Assembly: GCA_943329845.2 (NCBI GenBank)
Contig: CALQFM020000010.1
Location: forward strand, 1 to 64,000
Source of the DNA: Candidatus Kuenenia stuttgartensis
GTDB lineage: Bacteria > Pseudomonadota > Alphaproteobacteria > SMXS01
DNA length: 64,000 nt
Reading direction: 5' to 3'
The translations under genes were made by a program, and so were the position numbers. Positions 50,881 through 61,469 of the stretch are shown piece by piece (the first letter of the stretch is position 1; each line of letters opens with the position of its first letter). The notes under the pieces are model-generated. The model saw only the letters and a list, made by a program, of their open reading frames with translations. It ran no database searches and was not told where the DNA came from.

Positions 50881-51981
50881 ATGGATATTCCGTTCGTAGG
50901 CACTTCGGTCGTTGCGTTCGTCGCGGTCTTTTCCGCGCTGGTGTTCTTTCACGAGCTTGGCCATTTTTGGGTCGCCCGCCGCTTCGGGATGCGCGTCGAC
51001 GTGTTCTCGATCGGCTTCGGGCCGACGCTGTGGAGCCGCAAGGACAGGCACGGCATCGAATGGCGGCTGTCCGCGGTCCCGCTGGGCGGCTTCGTGAAAT
51101 TCTTCGGCGACGCTTCCGGGGCCAGCAACCAGGCGCCCGAACTGGAGCAGATGAGCGAGGCGGACCGCCGTGACTGCTTCCACTTCCGGCCGCTGCACCA
51201 GCGCGCGGCGGTGGTCGCCGCCGGGCCCATCGCCAATTTCCTGCTCGCCTTCGTGATCTTCGCGGTCATGTTCATGACCGTCGGGCAATCCTATTCCGAT
51301 CCTGTCGTGGACGCAGTGCTGCCCGGTAAGCCGGCGGCAGCCGCGGGTTTCAAGCCCAACGACCGGATCCTGAAGGTGAACGGCGACGACATCGCCACGT
51401 TCGAGGAGTTCCGTACCCGTGTCGCCATGAGCGCGGGCAGGGAAATGTCGTTCACGGTCAAACGCGCCGACTCCATCGTGGTGCTGAAGGCGACTCCGGT
51501 GGCCGAAACCGACGGCTCGATGACGGTCGGCCGTCTCGGCCTGGCAAGCGAGCGCAAGGCGCTGGTCAAGCGCGGCCCGATGGACGCCATGTGGCACGCG
51601 GTGCTGGAGATTCGCGATACGTCGACCATGATTTTTCGTGTCGCTGGCGAGATGATCGTTGGCCAGCGGTCGGTCAAGGATCTGGGCGGCCCGCTGAAGA
51701 TCGCCGAGATATCGGGCGAGGTGGCGCAGGTCAGCCTGCTCGGGCTGGTGATGATGACCGCGGCGCTGTCGGTTAATCTCGGCCTGGTCAACCTGTTGCC
51801 GATTCCCGTGCTGGACGGCGGCCATCTTCTCTATTATGCCTTTGAAGCCGTTCGCGGGCGTCCCTTGGCCGAGAAAATCCAGGAGTACGGCTTCCGTATG
51901 GGAATGGCGCTTGTGCTGCTGTTGATGGTCGTTGTCACGTGGAATGACCTCATCGGTATCGTATCCAGACTACAATCATAA
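50881..51981 (+). CDS. rseP: RIP metalloprotease RseP
   Basis: Site-2 intramembrane zinc protease that cleaves anti-sigma factors and signal peptides. 366 residues with HELGH at residues 24-28 inside the first helix, a single visible PDZ domain (PGKPAAAAGFKPNDRILKVNGDDI), and the third ligand in PIPVLDGGHLLYYAFE. It directly precedes bamA, as usual. Confidence 0.95.
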   Translation: MDIPFVGTSVVAFVAVFSALVFFHELGHFWVARRFGMRVDVFSIGFGPTLWSRKDRHGIEWRLSAVPLGGFVKFFGDASGASNQAPELEQMSEADRRDCFHFRPLHQRAAVVAAGPIANFLLAFVIFAVMFMTVGQSYSDPVVDAVLPGKPAAAAGFKPNDRILKVNGDDIATFEEFRTRVAMSAGREMSFTVKRADSIVVLKATPVAETDGSMTVGRLGLASERKALVKRGPMDAMWHAVLEIRDTSTMIFRVAGEMIVGQRSVKDLGGPLKIAEISGEVAQVSLLGLVMMTAALSVNLGLVNLLPIPVLDGGHLLYYAFEAVRGRPLAEKIQEYGFRMGMALVLLLMVVVTWNDLIGIVSRLQS

Positions 51982-52009
51982 GAGCCTAACAGGATGGTCG
52001 AGTAACGAG

Positions 52010-54331
52010 ATGCGGCAGGTCTCCTTGAAGTCGTGGCTGTTCGCCGCAGCTCTGATTCTTATCCCCGCCCTGGCGCAGCCCGCCGTCGCGCAGACCGGCG
52101 GCCTGGTCTCGGCCATCAGGGTCGAGGGCAATCAGCGCATCGAGCCGGATACGGTGCGTTCCTATCTTCTGGTCGCCCCTGGCGACCGCTATCAGCCCGA
52201 GGTCGTCGATCAGTCGCTGAAACGGCTGTTCGGCACCGGCCTGTTCGCCGACGTGAAGATCACCCTTCAGGGCAGCACGCTGCTGGTGTCGGTGGTCGAA
52301 AACCCCATCGTCAACCGCATCGCCTTCGAGGGAAACAAGAAGCTCGACGACGACAAGCTGCGCCAGGAGCTGCAGATCAAGCCGCGCACGGTATTCACCC
52401 GCGCCAAGGTGCAGGCCGACCTGCAGCGCCTGATCGAACTCTACCGGCGCTCCGGCCGCTTCGCCGCGACCGTCGAGCCCAAGATCATCGAGCTGCCGCA
52501 GAACCGTGTGAACCTAGTCTACGAGATCAGCGAAGGCGAGAAGACCACCGTCCGCCGCATCAACATCATCGGCAACGAGAAGTTTTCCGACGGCGACCTG
52601 CGCGGCGAGGTGGCGACCAAGGAAGCCCGCTGGTGGCGCTTCCTGACCTCGAACGACACCTACGATCCCGACCGCCTGCTGTATGACCGCGAACTGCTGC
52701 GCCAGTACTATCTGCAGCGCGGCTTCGCCGACTTCCGGACCATCTCGGCCGTGGCCGAGCTGGGCCGCGACCGCGAGGATTTCTACATCACCATCACCCT
52801 GGAAGAGGGCCCGATCTACACGGTCGGCAAGGTGGCGGTGGAATCCGAGATCGAGGACCTGGACCCGAGCCAGCTGACGCGGCTGGTTTTGACCGAGGAG
52901 GGCGAGACCTACAACGCCCAGGAGATCGAGAAGACCGTCGAGGCGATCACCGAGGCCGCCGGCAAGATCGGCTACGCCTTCGTCAACGTCCGGCCCAAGA
53001 TCACCCGCGACAAGGAAAAGAAGATCATCTCCATCACCTACCGGCTGCTGGACGCGCCGCGGGTGTATGTGGAGCGCATCGACATCGTCGGCAACACGCG
53101 CACCCTGGACAAGGTGATTCGCCGCGAGTTCCGCCTGGTCGAGGGCGACGCCTTCAATACCGCCAAGCTCCGCCGCACCAAGACCCGCGTGAAGGGTCTC
53201 GGCTACTTCGAGGAGAAGGGCGTGGAAATCGACCAGGCGCAGGGCAGTTCGCCCGACCGCGTGGTACTAACCGCGACGGTGCAGGAGCAGTCGACCGGCG
53301 AGCTGTCGATCGGCGCGGGCGTGTCTTCCTCCGAAAGCCTGATCGGCGAAGTCTCGATCCGAGAGCGCAACCTGCTCGGCAAGGGTCAGGATTTGCGCCT
53401 CTCGCTGGCGGCGTCGGGCCGGCGGCAGCAGATCGACCTGGGCTTCACCGAGCCCTACTTCCTCGACCGTCCGCTGGCGGCGGGCTTCGACCTGTTCCAC
53501 CGCAAGGTCGACTACAAGGAAAGCTCGTTCTCGCAGGGATCGAGCGGCGTCAACCTGCGCGCGGTATTCCCGATCACGGAATACCTGTCCATGGGCGTCC
53601 GCTACCAGTTCCGCTACGACACGGTGACCGACCGCAACGACCTGGTGCAGTCGATCTATATCGATGAAGGCAACTTCACCACGTCCTCCGTCGGCATGAC
53701 GCTGGCGTATGACGTGCGTGACGACCGCATCAAGCCGACACGCGGCTTCAATATCGTTTTCTCGCAGGACGTGGCAGGCCTGGGCGGCAACACGCGCTAT
53801 CTGCGCAGCCGCCTGAACTACGACTGGTACTACCCGCTGCTGTTCATCGGCGATGACTGGGTGGTCAACCTGTCGCTGGAGGCGGGCCACATCTTCGGCC
53901 TTGGCCAGGATATCCGCATCAACGAGCGCTATTTCCTCGGCGGCACACGCCTTCGCGGCTTCGAACAGGCCGGTGTCGGCGCCCGTTTGAGGGACAGCGA
54001 GGACGCCCTCGGCGGAAATACCTACTTCGCCGGTTCGGTGGAAGTGTTTATTCCCTTGGGCGCGGTCGAAGAGTTTGGTATTACAGCCTCCGCTTTCGTC
54101 GACTTCGGCACCCTGTATGGCGTCGATGGCGTAGTGAACGGTCAGCTCTGCAACGATCAAGGCACCTGCGAGGTCGTGTTGGGCTCCGACAGCATCCGGA
54201 TGTCGGCCGGTATCGGCTTCTCCTGGAAATCGCCTTTCGGACCCATTCGTTTCGACTTCGCCAAGGCCATCCGCAAAGAAAGCTTCGACCAAACCCAGTT
54301 CTTCCAATTCAACGTCGGGACCAGATTCTAA
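52010..54331 (+). CDS. bamA: Outer membrane protein assembly factor BamA
   Basis: Core of the machine that inserts beta-barrel proteins in the outer membrane. 773 residues from the ATG at 52010 (MRQVSLKSWLFAAALIL), with a signal peptide ending at AQPAVAQ. Five POTRA domains (about residues 30-420) precede the beta-barrel. The barrel lid-loop motif is visible as GGTRLRGFEQAGVG, and the terminal Phe of VGTRF fits a barrel protein. The stop overlaps the next start by one base. Its presence shows the cell has an outer membrane. Confidence 0.96.
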   Translation: MRQVSLKSWLFAAALILIPALAQPAVAQTGGLVSAIRVEGNQRIEPDTVRSYLLVAPGDRYQPEVVDQSLKRLFGTGLFADVKITLQGSTLLVSVVENPIVNRIAFEGNKKLDDDKLRQELQIKPRTVFTRAKVQADLQRLIELYRRSGRFAATVEPKIIELPQNRVNLVYEISEGEKTTVRRINIIGNEKFSDGDLRGEVATKEARWWRFLTSNDTYDPDRLLYDRELLRQYYLQRGFADFRTISAVAELGRDREDFYITITLEEGPIYTVGKVAVESEIEDLDPSQLTRLVLTEEGETYNAQEIEKTVEAITEAAGKIGYAFVNVRPKITRDKEKKIISITYRLLDAPRVYVERIDIVGNTRTLDKVIRREFRLVEGDAFNTAKLRRTKTRVKGLGYFEEKGVEIDQAQGSSPDRVVLTATVQEQSTGELSIGAGVSSSESLIGEVSIRERNLLGKGQDLRLSLAASGRRQQIDLGFTEPYFLDRPLAAGFDLFHRKVDYKESSFSQGSSGVNLRAVFPITEYLSMGVRYQFRYDTVTDRNDLVQSIYIDEGNFTTSSVGMTLAYDVRDDRIKPTRGFNIVFSQDVAGLGGNTRYLRSRLNYDWYYPLLFIGDDWVVNLSLEAGHIFGLGQDIRINERYFLGGTRLRGFEQAGVGARLRDSEDALGGNTYFAGSVEVFIPLGAVEEFGITASAFVDFGTLYGVDGVVNGQLCNDQGTCEVVLGSDSIRMSAGIGFSWKSPFGPIRFDFAKAIRKESFDQTQFFQFNVGTRF

Positions 54332-54915
54332 TGAAACACGGGAATATCGCACGCACCTGGCTGGCGGCTGCCGCTGCCCTGTTCGTGGTTGGTGCAGCCT
54401 CCTATGCCTCCGCCCAGGATATCGCCGGGGCGAAGATCATCATCGTCGACCTGCGCGAGGTCCAGAAGTCGTCCAAGGCGGGACAGGATTTCGCCCGTCA
54501 GGTCGAAACCCTGCGTGCCGACCTGGAGGCAGACAAGCAGAAGCTGGAAAAGCAGGCAGCCGACGCCGAACAGGAGTTGAGCCGCCAGAAGGCCATCCTG
54601 AGCGACGCCGCCTTCGAAGAGAAGCGCAAGGCCGCCGCCCAGCAGTTCGCCGACAGCCGCAACAACCTGCAGGACAAGGCCAACCGGGTTCAGGTCGCCC
54701 TCGGCAATGCCGACCGTGACCTGCAGTCCGCGCTCAACCCGGTCTATCAGGCGCTGCTGAGCAAGTACGGCGCGAACATGATCCTGGACCGCAGCGTCAT
54801 CGTGATGACCGGCCAGGTGACGGACGTGACCCGCGAGGTCATCTCGCAGCTCGACCAGAAGATGCCGAGCATCAAGCTCAACATGCCGGCCGCCGGTTCC
54901 ACGCCCCGCCAGTAA
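54331..54915 (+). CDS. skp: Periplasmic chaperone Skp/OmpH
   Basis: Escorts unfolded outer-membrane proteins through the periplasm. 194 residues: signal peptide (ARTWLAAAAALFVVGAASYASAQ), then IIIVDLREVQKSSKAG and a long helical coiled-coil rich in Lys, Gln and Ala (about residues 50-125), and a C-terminal part. Coupled to bamA. In most relatives lpxD follows; here a terminator follows. Confidence 0.92.
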   Translation: MKHGNIARTWLAAAAALFVVGAASYASAQDIAGAKIIIVDLREVQKSSKAGQDFARQVETLRADLEADKQKLEKQAADAEQELSRQKAILSDAAFEEKRKAAAQQFADSRNNLQDKANRVQVALGNADRDLQSALNPVYQALLSKYGANMILDRSVIVMTGQVTDVTREVISQLDQKMPSIKLNMPAAGSTPRQ

Positions 54916-54941
54916 CCAGTCGGGCGTTTCGAGACTACCAG

Positions 54942-54971
54942 GTCCCCCGCGAGAGCGATCTCGCGGGGGAC
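54942..54971 (+). terminator. Strong terminator after skp
   Basis: 13-bp perfect stem GTCCCCCGCGAGA/TCTCGCGGGGGAC (54942-54954 with 54959-54971) with loop GCGA, followed by TTTCGCGTT. It separates skp from fabZ. Confidence 0.8.
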
Positions 54972-55054
54972 TTTCGCGTTGTGAGCTGCTGGCGCTTTGG
55001 CGAAGTTCTGGTATTAAGGGCCGTTAACGACAGAACCTGGAAAGGGCTCGCGGG

Positions 55055-55528
55055 ATGAACGCGCTGATCGGGGAAAACATCGAGGCGACGCTGGATCTGG
55101 AACAGATCAAGCGCCTGATCCCCCATCGTTATCCCATGCTGCTGGTCGACCGGCTCCACATCATCGAGCGGGGCGAGCGGGCCGTGGGCATCAAGAACGT
55201 CACCGCCAACGAACCGTTCTTCCAGGGCCATTTCCCGGAAAAGGCCGTGATGCCGGGTGTGCTGATCATCGAGGCGTTGGCCCAGACCGCCGCCGTACTC
55301 GCCCTCGACGTGCTGCTGACCGAGGAAGAGGACGCGCTCGTCTACCTGACCTCGGTCGAGAACGCCAAGTTCCGGCAGCAGGTGGTGCCGGGCGATACGC
55401 TGTACCTGCATGTCCAGAAGGAAAAGGCCCGGTCCTATCTGTGGCGCCTCGCCGTCCAGGCGAAGGTGAACGGTAAGACGGTAACCGAAGCCGTCCTCTC
55501 GGCGGTCATCGAGAAGCGCCCGCGTTAG
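55055..55528 (+). CDS. fabZ: 3-hydroxyacyl-[acyl-carrier-protein] dehydratase FabZ
   Basis: Dehydrates 3-hydroxyacyl-ACP in fatty acid elongation. 157 residues. Active-site His and Glu lie in [22 protein letters not shown], and the start [20 protein letters not shown] is canonical. Normally embedded between lpxD and lpxA; here it has neither and stands alone between the terminators at 54942 and 55631. A-rich GGAAAGGG precedes the ATG. It looks intact. Confidence 0.96.
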   Translation: MNALIGENIEATLDLEQIKRLIPHRYPMLLVDRLHIIERGERAVGIKNVTANEPFFQGHFPEKAVMPGVLIIEALAQTAAVLALDVLLTEEEDALVYLTSVENAKFRQQVVPGDTLYLHVQKEKARSYLWRLAVQAKVNGKTVTEAVLSAVIEKRPR

Positions 55529-55630
55529 CGTCACCATAGGAAGAACTGCAGCTCATCTCTCTATCCGTGTCGTTGGGCGTATCGGCAGGGAATGCCGGGC
55601 ATGATCACGGCCGGGGTGCTGACCACATGA

Positions 55631-55660
55631 AAAAGGCGGCGTCCGCGGACGCCGCCTTTT
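55631..55660. terminator. Bidirectional terminator between fabZ and gltA
   Basis: A 30-base perfect palindrome (15-bp arms, AAAAGGCGGCGTCCG and its complement) serving gltA on the minus strand, 20 bases past its stop, and possibly fabZ on the plus strand. A and T runs flank the stem. Confidence 0.9.
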
Positions 55661-55679
55661 CCGTAAGCGGACCGAAAGC

Positions 55680-56978
55680 CTATTTTCGCTTGTCCATCGC
55701 CACGTAGGAGCGCTGTACCGGACCGGTGTAGAGCTGGCGAGGGCGGCCGATCTTCTGCATCGGATCCTCGATCATCTCGTTCCACTGGGCAACCCAGCCG
55801 ACCGTGCGGGCAACGGCGAACAGCACGGTGAACATGCTGGTCGGGAAGCCCATGGCGCGCAGGATGATGCCCGAATAGAAGTCGACGTTCGGATACAGCT
55901 TCTTCTCGACGAAATAGTCGTCCTCGAGCGCGATGCGCTCCAGCTCGACGGCCAGTTCCAGCAACGGGTCGTCCTGCTTGCCCAGGGCGCTGAGCACCTC
56001 GTGGCAGGTCTCCTGCATGATCTTGGCGCGCGGGTCGTAGTTCTTGTAGACCCGGTGGCCGAAGCCCATCAGGCGGAAGTTGTCGTCCTTGTTCTTGGCC
56101 TTCTTGACATACTCGGCGACGCGGTCCTTGGAGCCGATCTCCTGCAGCATGGTCAGTACCGCCTCGTTGGCGCCGCCATGGGCGGGACCCCACAGGCAGG
56201 CGATGCCGGCGGCAATGCAGGCGAACGGATTGGCGCCCGACGAGCCGGCGAGGCGCACGGTCGACGTTGAGGCGTTCTGCTCGTGGTCCGCGTGCAGCGT
56301 GAAGATGCGGTCCATGGCGCGCGACATGATCGGATCGATCGTGTAGGGCTCGGCCGGCACCGCGAACATCATGTTCAGGAAGTTCTCGGCATAGCCCAGA
56401 TCGTTGCGCGGGTATACGAAGGGCTGGCCGGTCGAATATTTGTACGCCATCGCCGCGATGGTCGGCATCTTGGCGATCAGCCGGTGCGTTGCCACCATGC
56501 GCTGGTGCGGGTCGTTGATGTCGGTGCTGTCATGGTAGAACGCCGACAGGGCGCCGACGACGCCGCACATGATCGCCATCGGGTGGGCGTCCCTGCGGAA
56601 CCCGCGGAAGAACTCCCGCAGCTGCTCATGCACCATGGTGTGGTAAGTGATGCCGCGCACGAACTTCTCGCGCTCCGGCTTGTTCGGCAGCTCGCCGTGC
56701 AGCAGCAGATAGCAGACTTCCTCGAAATCCGAGGAGCGGGCCAGTTCCTCGATGGGGTAGCCGCGATACAGCAGCACGCCCGCGTCGCCATCGATATAGG
56801 TGATCTTGGACTCGCAGCTCGCCGTCGAGGTGAAGCCCGGGTCATAGGTGAACATGTCCGTCGCCCCGTAGAGCTTGCGGATGTCGATCACCTTGGGGCC
56901 GACCGAGCCTTCCAAGACAGGCAGGTCCACGGACTTGCTGCCGGTGCCGAGTTTGGCAATCTTTTCGCTTTCACCCAT
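55680..56978 (-). CDS. gltA: Citrate synthase
   Basis: Condenses acetyl-CoA and oxaloacetate at the entry of the TCA cycle. 432 residues, type II hexameric length. Seen: [17 protein letters not shown], the catalytic His regions [14 protein letters not shown] and [13 protein letters not shown], and [14 protein letters not shown]. Transcribed towards fabZ. It lies 41 bases after gltX on the same strand; in relatives this is the gene that follows lpxB. Confidence 0.97.
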   Translation of the reverse strand: MGESEKIAKLGTGSKSVDLPVLEGSVGPKVIDIRKLYGATDMFTYDPGFTSTASCESKITYIDGDAGVLLYRGYPIEELARSSDFEEVCYLLLHGELPNKPEREKFVRGITYHTMVHEQLREFFRGFRRDAHPMAIMCGVVGALSAFYHDSTDINDPHQRMVATHRLIAKMPTIAAMAYKYSTGQPFVYPRNDLGYAENFLNMMFAVPAEPYTIDPIMSRAMDRIFTLHADHEQNASTSTVRLAGSSGANPFACIAAGIACLWGPAHGGANEAVLTMLQEIGSKDRVAEYVKKAKNKDDNFRLMGFGHRVYKNYDPRAKIMQETCHEVLSALGKQDDPLLELAVELERIALEDDYFVEKKLYPNVDFYSGIILRAMGFPTSMFTVLFAVARTVGWVAQWNEMIEDPMQKIGRPRQLYTGPVQRSYVAMDKRK

Positions 56979-57019
56979 CTACTGTCCCCTGTCTTTCTCG
57001 CGCCGCCATATGCGACGCG

Positions 57020-58540
57020 TCATGTGTTTATCTGGTCGGCGATCCGCGCCAGGCTTTCGTCACGGCCCAGCACGGCAAGAACATCGAATATGCCGGGTGA
57101 CGTGGTCCGCCCGACGAGCGCCGCGCGCAGCGGCTGGGCAATCTTGCCGAACTTGATGCCTTCGACCTCGCTCATGTTTCGTAGGGTGAGATCGAGGGAT
57201 TCGGCTGTCCAATCCGAGACGGACTTCAGCCCGCTATAGGCGTGTCCCAGAATCTCTCTGGCTTCTGGCGTATCTAATAGGACTTTGGCTTTCTCGTCCA
57301 CCGCAAGCGGCCGCTCCTCGGTGAGGAAAAGCGCGCCCTCGGCCAGCTCCAGCAGGGTCTTGGCGCGTTCCTTGAGTCCAGGCATGGCGAGCAGGGTACG
57401 CTGGGCGGCGTCCGCGTCGGGCGTCCGGCCGAGCTTTCCGGCGACGATGGGCAGCACCAGGCTGACCAGACGCTGGTCGTCCGCCTGGCGCAGATAATGC
57501 CCGTTCAGGTTCTCCAGCTTGGCGAAATCGAATCGCGATGCCGAGCGGCCGACACCGTCTAGGTCGAACCACTCGATGGCCTGTTCGGTGGGAATGATCT
57601 CGTCGTCGCCGTGGCCCCAGCCGAGCCGCAGCAGGTAGTTGCGCAGCGCCTCGGGCAGGTATCCCATGTCGCGGTAGGCCTCGACGCCCAGCGCGCCGTG
57701 GCGCTTGGACAGCTTGGCGCCGTCCGGGCCGTGGATCAGCGGGATGTGGGCGAAGCGCGGCACGTCCCAGCCCATCAGGTCATAGATGTGGAACTGGCGG
57801 AACGCGTTGGTCAGGTGGTCGTCGCCTCGGATGACATGGGTGATGCCCATGTCATGGTCGTCGACCACCACCGACAGCATGTAGGTCGGCGAGCCGTCGG
57901 AGCGCAGCAGCACCATGTCGTCGAGCTGGCTGTTGGCGATCGTCACCGTGCCCTGCACAAGGTCGTCGATCACCGTCTCGCCGTCCTGCGGCGCCCGCAG
58001 GCGGATGACCGGCGCCACGTCCGGCGGCGCGTCGGAGGCGTCGCGGTCGCGCCAGCGGCCGTCATAGCGGATCGGCTTGCCCTCGGCCTTGGCGCGCTCG
58101 CGCATCTCGGCAAGTTCCTCGACCGAGGCATAGCACCTGTAGGCGTTGCCGGCGGCCAGCAGGGCGTGCGCGACCTCGGCATGCCGCGCGGCGCGTCGTG
58201 ACTGGAAAACGATCTCGCCGTCATGGTCGAGACCGAGCCAGTCCAGCCCCGCGATAATGGCGTCGATGGCGGCCTGCGTCGAACGCTCCTTGTCCGTGTC
58301 CTCGATCCTGAGCAGGAACTGTCCGCCATGGTGGCGGGAGAACAGCCAGTTGAACAACGCGGTGCGCGCGCCGCCGATATGCAAAAATCCCGTCGGAGAA
58401 GGCGCGAAGCGGGTTACAACTGGGGCAGGAGATTGGGGCACGGGAGAGACGGAACTCCTGTTCGGCGAGGGGGCGGGGCGGGGCGCTTCCGCACCGCAAC
58501 ATGCTTCTAGCATACATAGCTCAAAAGGAAAAACTATCAC
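57020..58540 (-). CDS. gltX: Glutamate--tRNA ligase
   Basis: Class I tRNA synthetase charging tRNA-Glu (possibly also tRNA-Gln). Class I motif [22 protein letters not shown] and the KLSKRHG signature are present, and the C-terminal anticodon domain is complete. The open frame gives 506 residues from GTG 58540 with about 40 residues before [11 protein letters not shown], a Pro/Ser-rich stretch that the family usually lacks. The real start may be the ATG at 58513 or a GTG nearer the core. Two consecutive minus-strand genes (gltX, gltA) follow divergently from comEC. Confidence 0.93.
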   Translation of the reverse strand: MIVFPFELCMLEACCGAEAPRPAPSPNRSSVSPVPQSPAPVVTRFAPSPTGFLHIGGARTALFNWLFSRHHGGQFLLRIEDTDKERSTQAAIDAIIAGLDWLGLDHDGEIVFQSRRAARHAEVAHALLAAGNAYRCYASVEELAEMRERAKAEGKPIRYDGRWRDRDASDAPPDVAPVIRLRAPQDGETVIDDLVQGTVTIANSQLDDMVLLRSDGSPTYMLSVVVDDHDMGITHVIRGDDHLTNAFRQFHIYDLMGWDVPRFAHIPLIHGPDGAKLSKRHGALGVEAYRDMGYLPEALRNYLLRLGWGHGDDEIIPTEQAIEWFDLDGVGRSASRFDFAKLENLNGHYLRQADDQRLVSLVLPIVAGKLGRTPDADAAQRTLLAMPGLKERAKTLLELAEGALFLTEERPLAVDEKAKVLLDTPEAREILGHAYSGLKSVSDWTAESLDLTLRNMSEVEGIKFGKIAQPLRAALVGRTTSPGIFDVLAVLGRDESLARIADQINT

Positions 58541-58617
58541 ACGTGACTTTCTTCGCCGTTTAATGATCCGGAAAACTGGGGCGGCGAACCGATAATTGAA
58601 ATATCACAATCAAGTCA

Positions 58618-60717
58618 TTGGGATGGGTTCCATTCTTGAACTGGGGGCTTAGTGCGATAAACGGGATGCTGGCGGCGGAGTGCGACCGCTGGGCGTTGTG
58701 GATTCCGGTGTGGATCGGCTGCGGTATCGCCGCCTACTTCGCCTGTGCGATCGAACCGTCACCATGGACCGCGGCGGCATATGCAATGGCGGCCGCGGCG
58801 AGCCTGGCGCTGCTTCGCGGCGCGGCACGGTGGCTCGCCATCGCGGGTCTTTGCGTGGCGCTCGGCTTCGCAGCTGCGGTGGTGCGGACCCAGGCCGTAT
58901 CCGCGCCGGCGATCATGGCGGAAACCCGTGTGCTGGCGCTGTCGGGCCGCGTCGAGAAGGTGGAGCGCTTCGCGCCGAAGGAAACGCGCCTTACCCTGTC
59001 CCATCTTGCGGTCGAGGGCTGGAAGGCCGAAGCGACGCCCGAACGGGTGAGGGTCGGCGTGCAGACCCAGGGCGATGACGTCCGCCCCGGCCACCTCGTC
59101 GAGCTTCGTGCCGTGCTGATGCCGCCTCCCGGGCCCAGCGTGCCGGGTGGCTATGATTTCTCACGGCAGGCCTGGTTCGACCGGCTCGGCGCGGTCGGCT
59201 TTGCCGTCTCCGCGGTCAAGGTGACCGGGCAGGTCGAGGGCTGGGGCGGCTGGCGGGTGGCGCGGTGGCGCGACGACATCGGCCGGCGCCTGCTGGCCCG
59301 AACCGGCGGCGATACCGGCGCCATGGCGGTGGCGCTGGTGACCGGGGAGCGGGCCGGGATCAGCGAGGAGACGCTGGAGACGCTGCGCGTGGCCGGTATC
59401 GCCCATCTGCTGGCCATCTCGGGCATGAACATCGCCATGATGACCGGCTTCGTATTCCTCGTCGTGCGGTTCCTGCTGGCCTGCGTGCCGGGTCTGGCGC
59501 TACGCCATCCCATCAAGCAGTGGGCCGCCGTCGCGGCGCTGGCCGCCGGCATCTTCTATCTGCTGATGAGCGGCGCGACGATCCCGACCCAGCGGGCATT
59601 CATCGCCTCCACGGTCGTGTTCGCCGGCATATTGCTCGACCGGGTGGCGATCACCATGCGCCTCGTCGCCATCACCGCGATCGCGCTGTTGCTGCTGGCG
59701 CCGGAAAGCCTGCTCAGCGTCAGTTTCCAGATGTCGTTCGCGGCGGTGGTCGCGCTGGTCGCGGTGTATGAGCGCGCGAGGGGCTGGCTGACAGCCGGTC
59801 ATGGCGGACTGCTGCGCAGGGTGTGGGTCTATATCGTCGCCGTCGCCGTCACAAGCCTGGTGGCGGGCGCGGCGACGGGATTCTTCGCCGCCTTCCACTT
59901 CAACAACTTCGCCACCTGGGGGCTGCTCACCAACATGGCGGCGGTGCCGATCATGGGCCTGTGGATCATGCCCTGGGTGCTGGCGCTATTCGTCGGGCTG
60001 CCGTTCGGGCTCGAGGCGCTGCCGCTGAAGATGGTCGTCTGGGGCAACGAAGTGACCCTGGCCATCGCCAGCCGGGTCGCCGCCCTGCCGGCCGCCGACC
60101 TGCGCATCCCGGCGTTACCCGACATCACCATGATGCTGGTGGTGGGCGGCGGCCTGTGGCTGCTGCTATGGACGCGGTCCTGGCGCTGGTGGGGTCTGAT
60201 GCCAATGGCGGCGGGAATCGCCTTCGCTTTCACCGCCCGTCCGCCTGACGTACTGGTTGACGAAAAGGGCAAGGTCGCGGCTGTGCGAGGCGCATCGGGC
60301 GATCTGGTCGTGCTGGGCGGCAGCCCGAAGTCCTTCGCCCGCGAAACCTGGTTGCGCCGCGATGCTCAGAAGGAGACTGAGGAAACCACGACCGCCGACA
60401 GGCCGGCCTGCGACACGCTCGGCTGCGTCTACCGGCCGGCGCGGCTGCCCGACCTGCGCATCGCCCTGGTCCGTCTGCCGGATGCGCTGCCGGAGGATTG
60501 CGCGCGGGCGGACATCGTCATCAGCGCGGTGCCCGCGTTCGGCCGCTGCCGCGGTCCGCTGCTGGCCATCGACCGCTTCGACCTATGGCGTGGCGGCGCC
60601 CATGCCATCTGGCTGGCGAAGGACAGCGTGACGACGCGGTCGGTGGCGCAGGACCAGGGACGCCGCCCCTGGTCGCTTTATGCGCGAAGAACCGTGGAAA
60701 AACCGCCCAAGCCTTAG
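58618..60717 (+). CDS. comEC: ComEC/Rec2 family DNA-uptake membrane protein
   Basis: Inner-membrane channel for single-stranded DNA in natural transformation. 699 residues, about ten helices. The competence core [22 protein letters not shown] is visible, and [18 protein letters not shown] follows. The C-terminus ([18 protein letters not shown] onward) is soluble and carries Cys-rich segments but no full metallo-beta-lactamase motif that I can see. The start is uncertain: TTG 58618, or ATG 58666 ([12 protein letters not shown]). Its end overlaps the lexA end on the other strand by 4 bases. Confidence 0.88.
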   Translation: MGWVPFLNWGLSAINGMLAAECDRWALWIPVWIGCGIAAYFACAIEPSPWTAAAYAMAAAASLALLRGAARWLAIAGLCVALGFAAAVVRTQAVSAPAIMAETRVLALSGRVEKVERFAPKETRLTLSHLAVEGWKAEATPERVRVGVQTQGDDVRPGHLVELRAVLMPPPGPSVPGGYDFSRQAWFDRLGAVGFAVSAVKVTGQVEGWGGWRVARWRDDIGRRLLARTGGDTGAMAVALVTGERAGISEETLETLRVAGIAHLLAISGMNIAMMTGFVFLVVRFLLACVPGLALRHPIKQWAAVAALAAGIFYLLMSGATIPTQRAFIASTVVFAGILLDRVAITMRLVAITAIALLLLAPESLLSVSFQMSFAAVVALVAVYERARGWLTAGHGGLLRRVWVYIVAVAVTSLVAGAATGFFAAFHFNNFATWGLLTNMAAVPIMGLWIMPWVLALFVGLPFGLEALPLKMVVWGNEVTLAIASRVAALPAADLRIPALPDITMMLVVGGGLWLLLWTRSWRWWGLMPMAAGIAFAFTARPPDVLVDEKGKVAAVRGASGDLVVLGGSPKSFARETWLRRDAQKETEETTTADRPACDTLGCVYRPARLPDLRIALVRLPDALPEDCARADIVISAVPAFGRCRGPLLAIDRFDLWRGGAHAIWLAKDSVTTRSVAQDQGRRPWSLYARRTVEKPPKP

Positions 60718-61406
60718 TAGCGGCGGAGCAATCCGACCATACGGCCCTGGATCTTGACCCGGTCGGGACCGAAGATGCGGGTTTCGTAGGCCGGGTTGGC
60801 GGCCTCGAGCGCGATCGACGCGCCCTTGCGGCGCAGCTTCTTCAGCGTCGCCTCCATGTCGTCGACCAGCGCAACGACGATGGCGCCGTTCTCGGCGGTG
60901 TCGGCGCGTTCGATGATCACCGTGTCGCCGTCGAGGATGCCGGCCTCGATCATGGAATCGCCGGCGACCTCAAGGGCATAGTGCTCCTTGCTGCTGAGCA
61001 TGCCGGCCGGGAATCCCACGGTGCGATCGTGGTTCTGCAGCGCCTCGATGGGCGTGCCGGCGGCGATCTTGCCCCACAGCGGCATCTCGACCACGCCGTC
61101 GGCGCCACTCACCGCGCCGACAAGGGCTTCCGGACGGCGCTTGAAGTTGGGCTCGATGATGTTGCTCTTGGGTTTCTTCGCCGCGGCCTTGGCCTCGGGC
61201 AGCTTGATGACTTCCAGCGCGCGGGCCCGGTGGGCGAGGCGGCGGATGAAGCCGCGCTCCTCCAGAGCCGTGATCAGTCGGTGGATGCCGGACTTGGACC
61301 GCAGATCGAGCGCTTCCTTCATTTCCTCGAACGAAGGAGAGATGCCGGTGGCTTCCAGCTTCTCATGGATGAAGGTAAGAAGTTCGTGCTGCTTTCGCGT
61401 GAGCAT
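60714..61406 (-). CDS. lexA: SOS repressor LexA
   Basis: Represses DNA-damage genes and self-cleaves with RecA. 230 residues from the ATG at 61406 ([21 protein letters not shown]), chosen because GGAGG lies four bases upstream. N-terminal winged helix with [28 protein letters not shown]-terminal S24 peptidase domain with catalytic Ser in [19 protein letters not shown] and the Lys in [22 protein letters not shown]. Autoregulated through the operator at 61441-61455. Confidence 0.97.
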   Translation of the reverse strand: MLTRKQHELLTFIHEKLEATGISPSFEEMKEALDLRSKSGIHRLITALEERGFIRRLAHRARALEVIKLPEAKAAAKKPKSNIIEPNFKRRPEALVGAVSGADGVVEMPLWGKIAAGTPIEALQNHDRTVGFPAGMLSSKEHYALEVAGDSMIEAGILDGDTVIIERADTAENGAIVVALVDDMEATLKKLRRKGASIALEAANPAYETRIFGPDRVKIQGRMVGLLRRY

Positions 61407-61440
61407 GTAGCCTCCCGACAGGAACAAATACTGCTCAAAT

Positions 61441-61469
61441 GTTCTAGTTTAGTTCTTAATTCTGGTCAA
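61441..61469 (-). promoter_or_regulatory. lexA promoter with overlapping SOS box
   Basis: Minus strand: TTGACC (61469-61464), a 17-base spacer and TAGAAC (61446-61441). The SOS box GTTC-TAGTTTA-GTTC occupies 61441-61455 (GAAC-N7-GAAC on the minus strand), the exact alphaproteobacterial LexA operator, and covers the -10 box. LexA binding would therefore block its own promoter. Confidence 0.9.
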
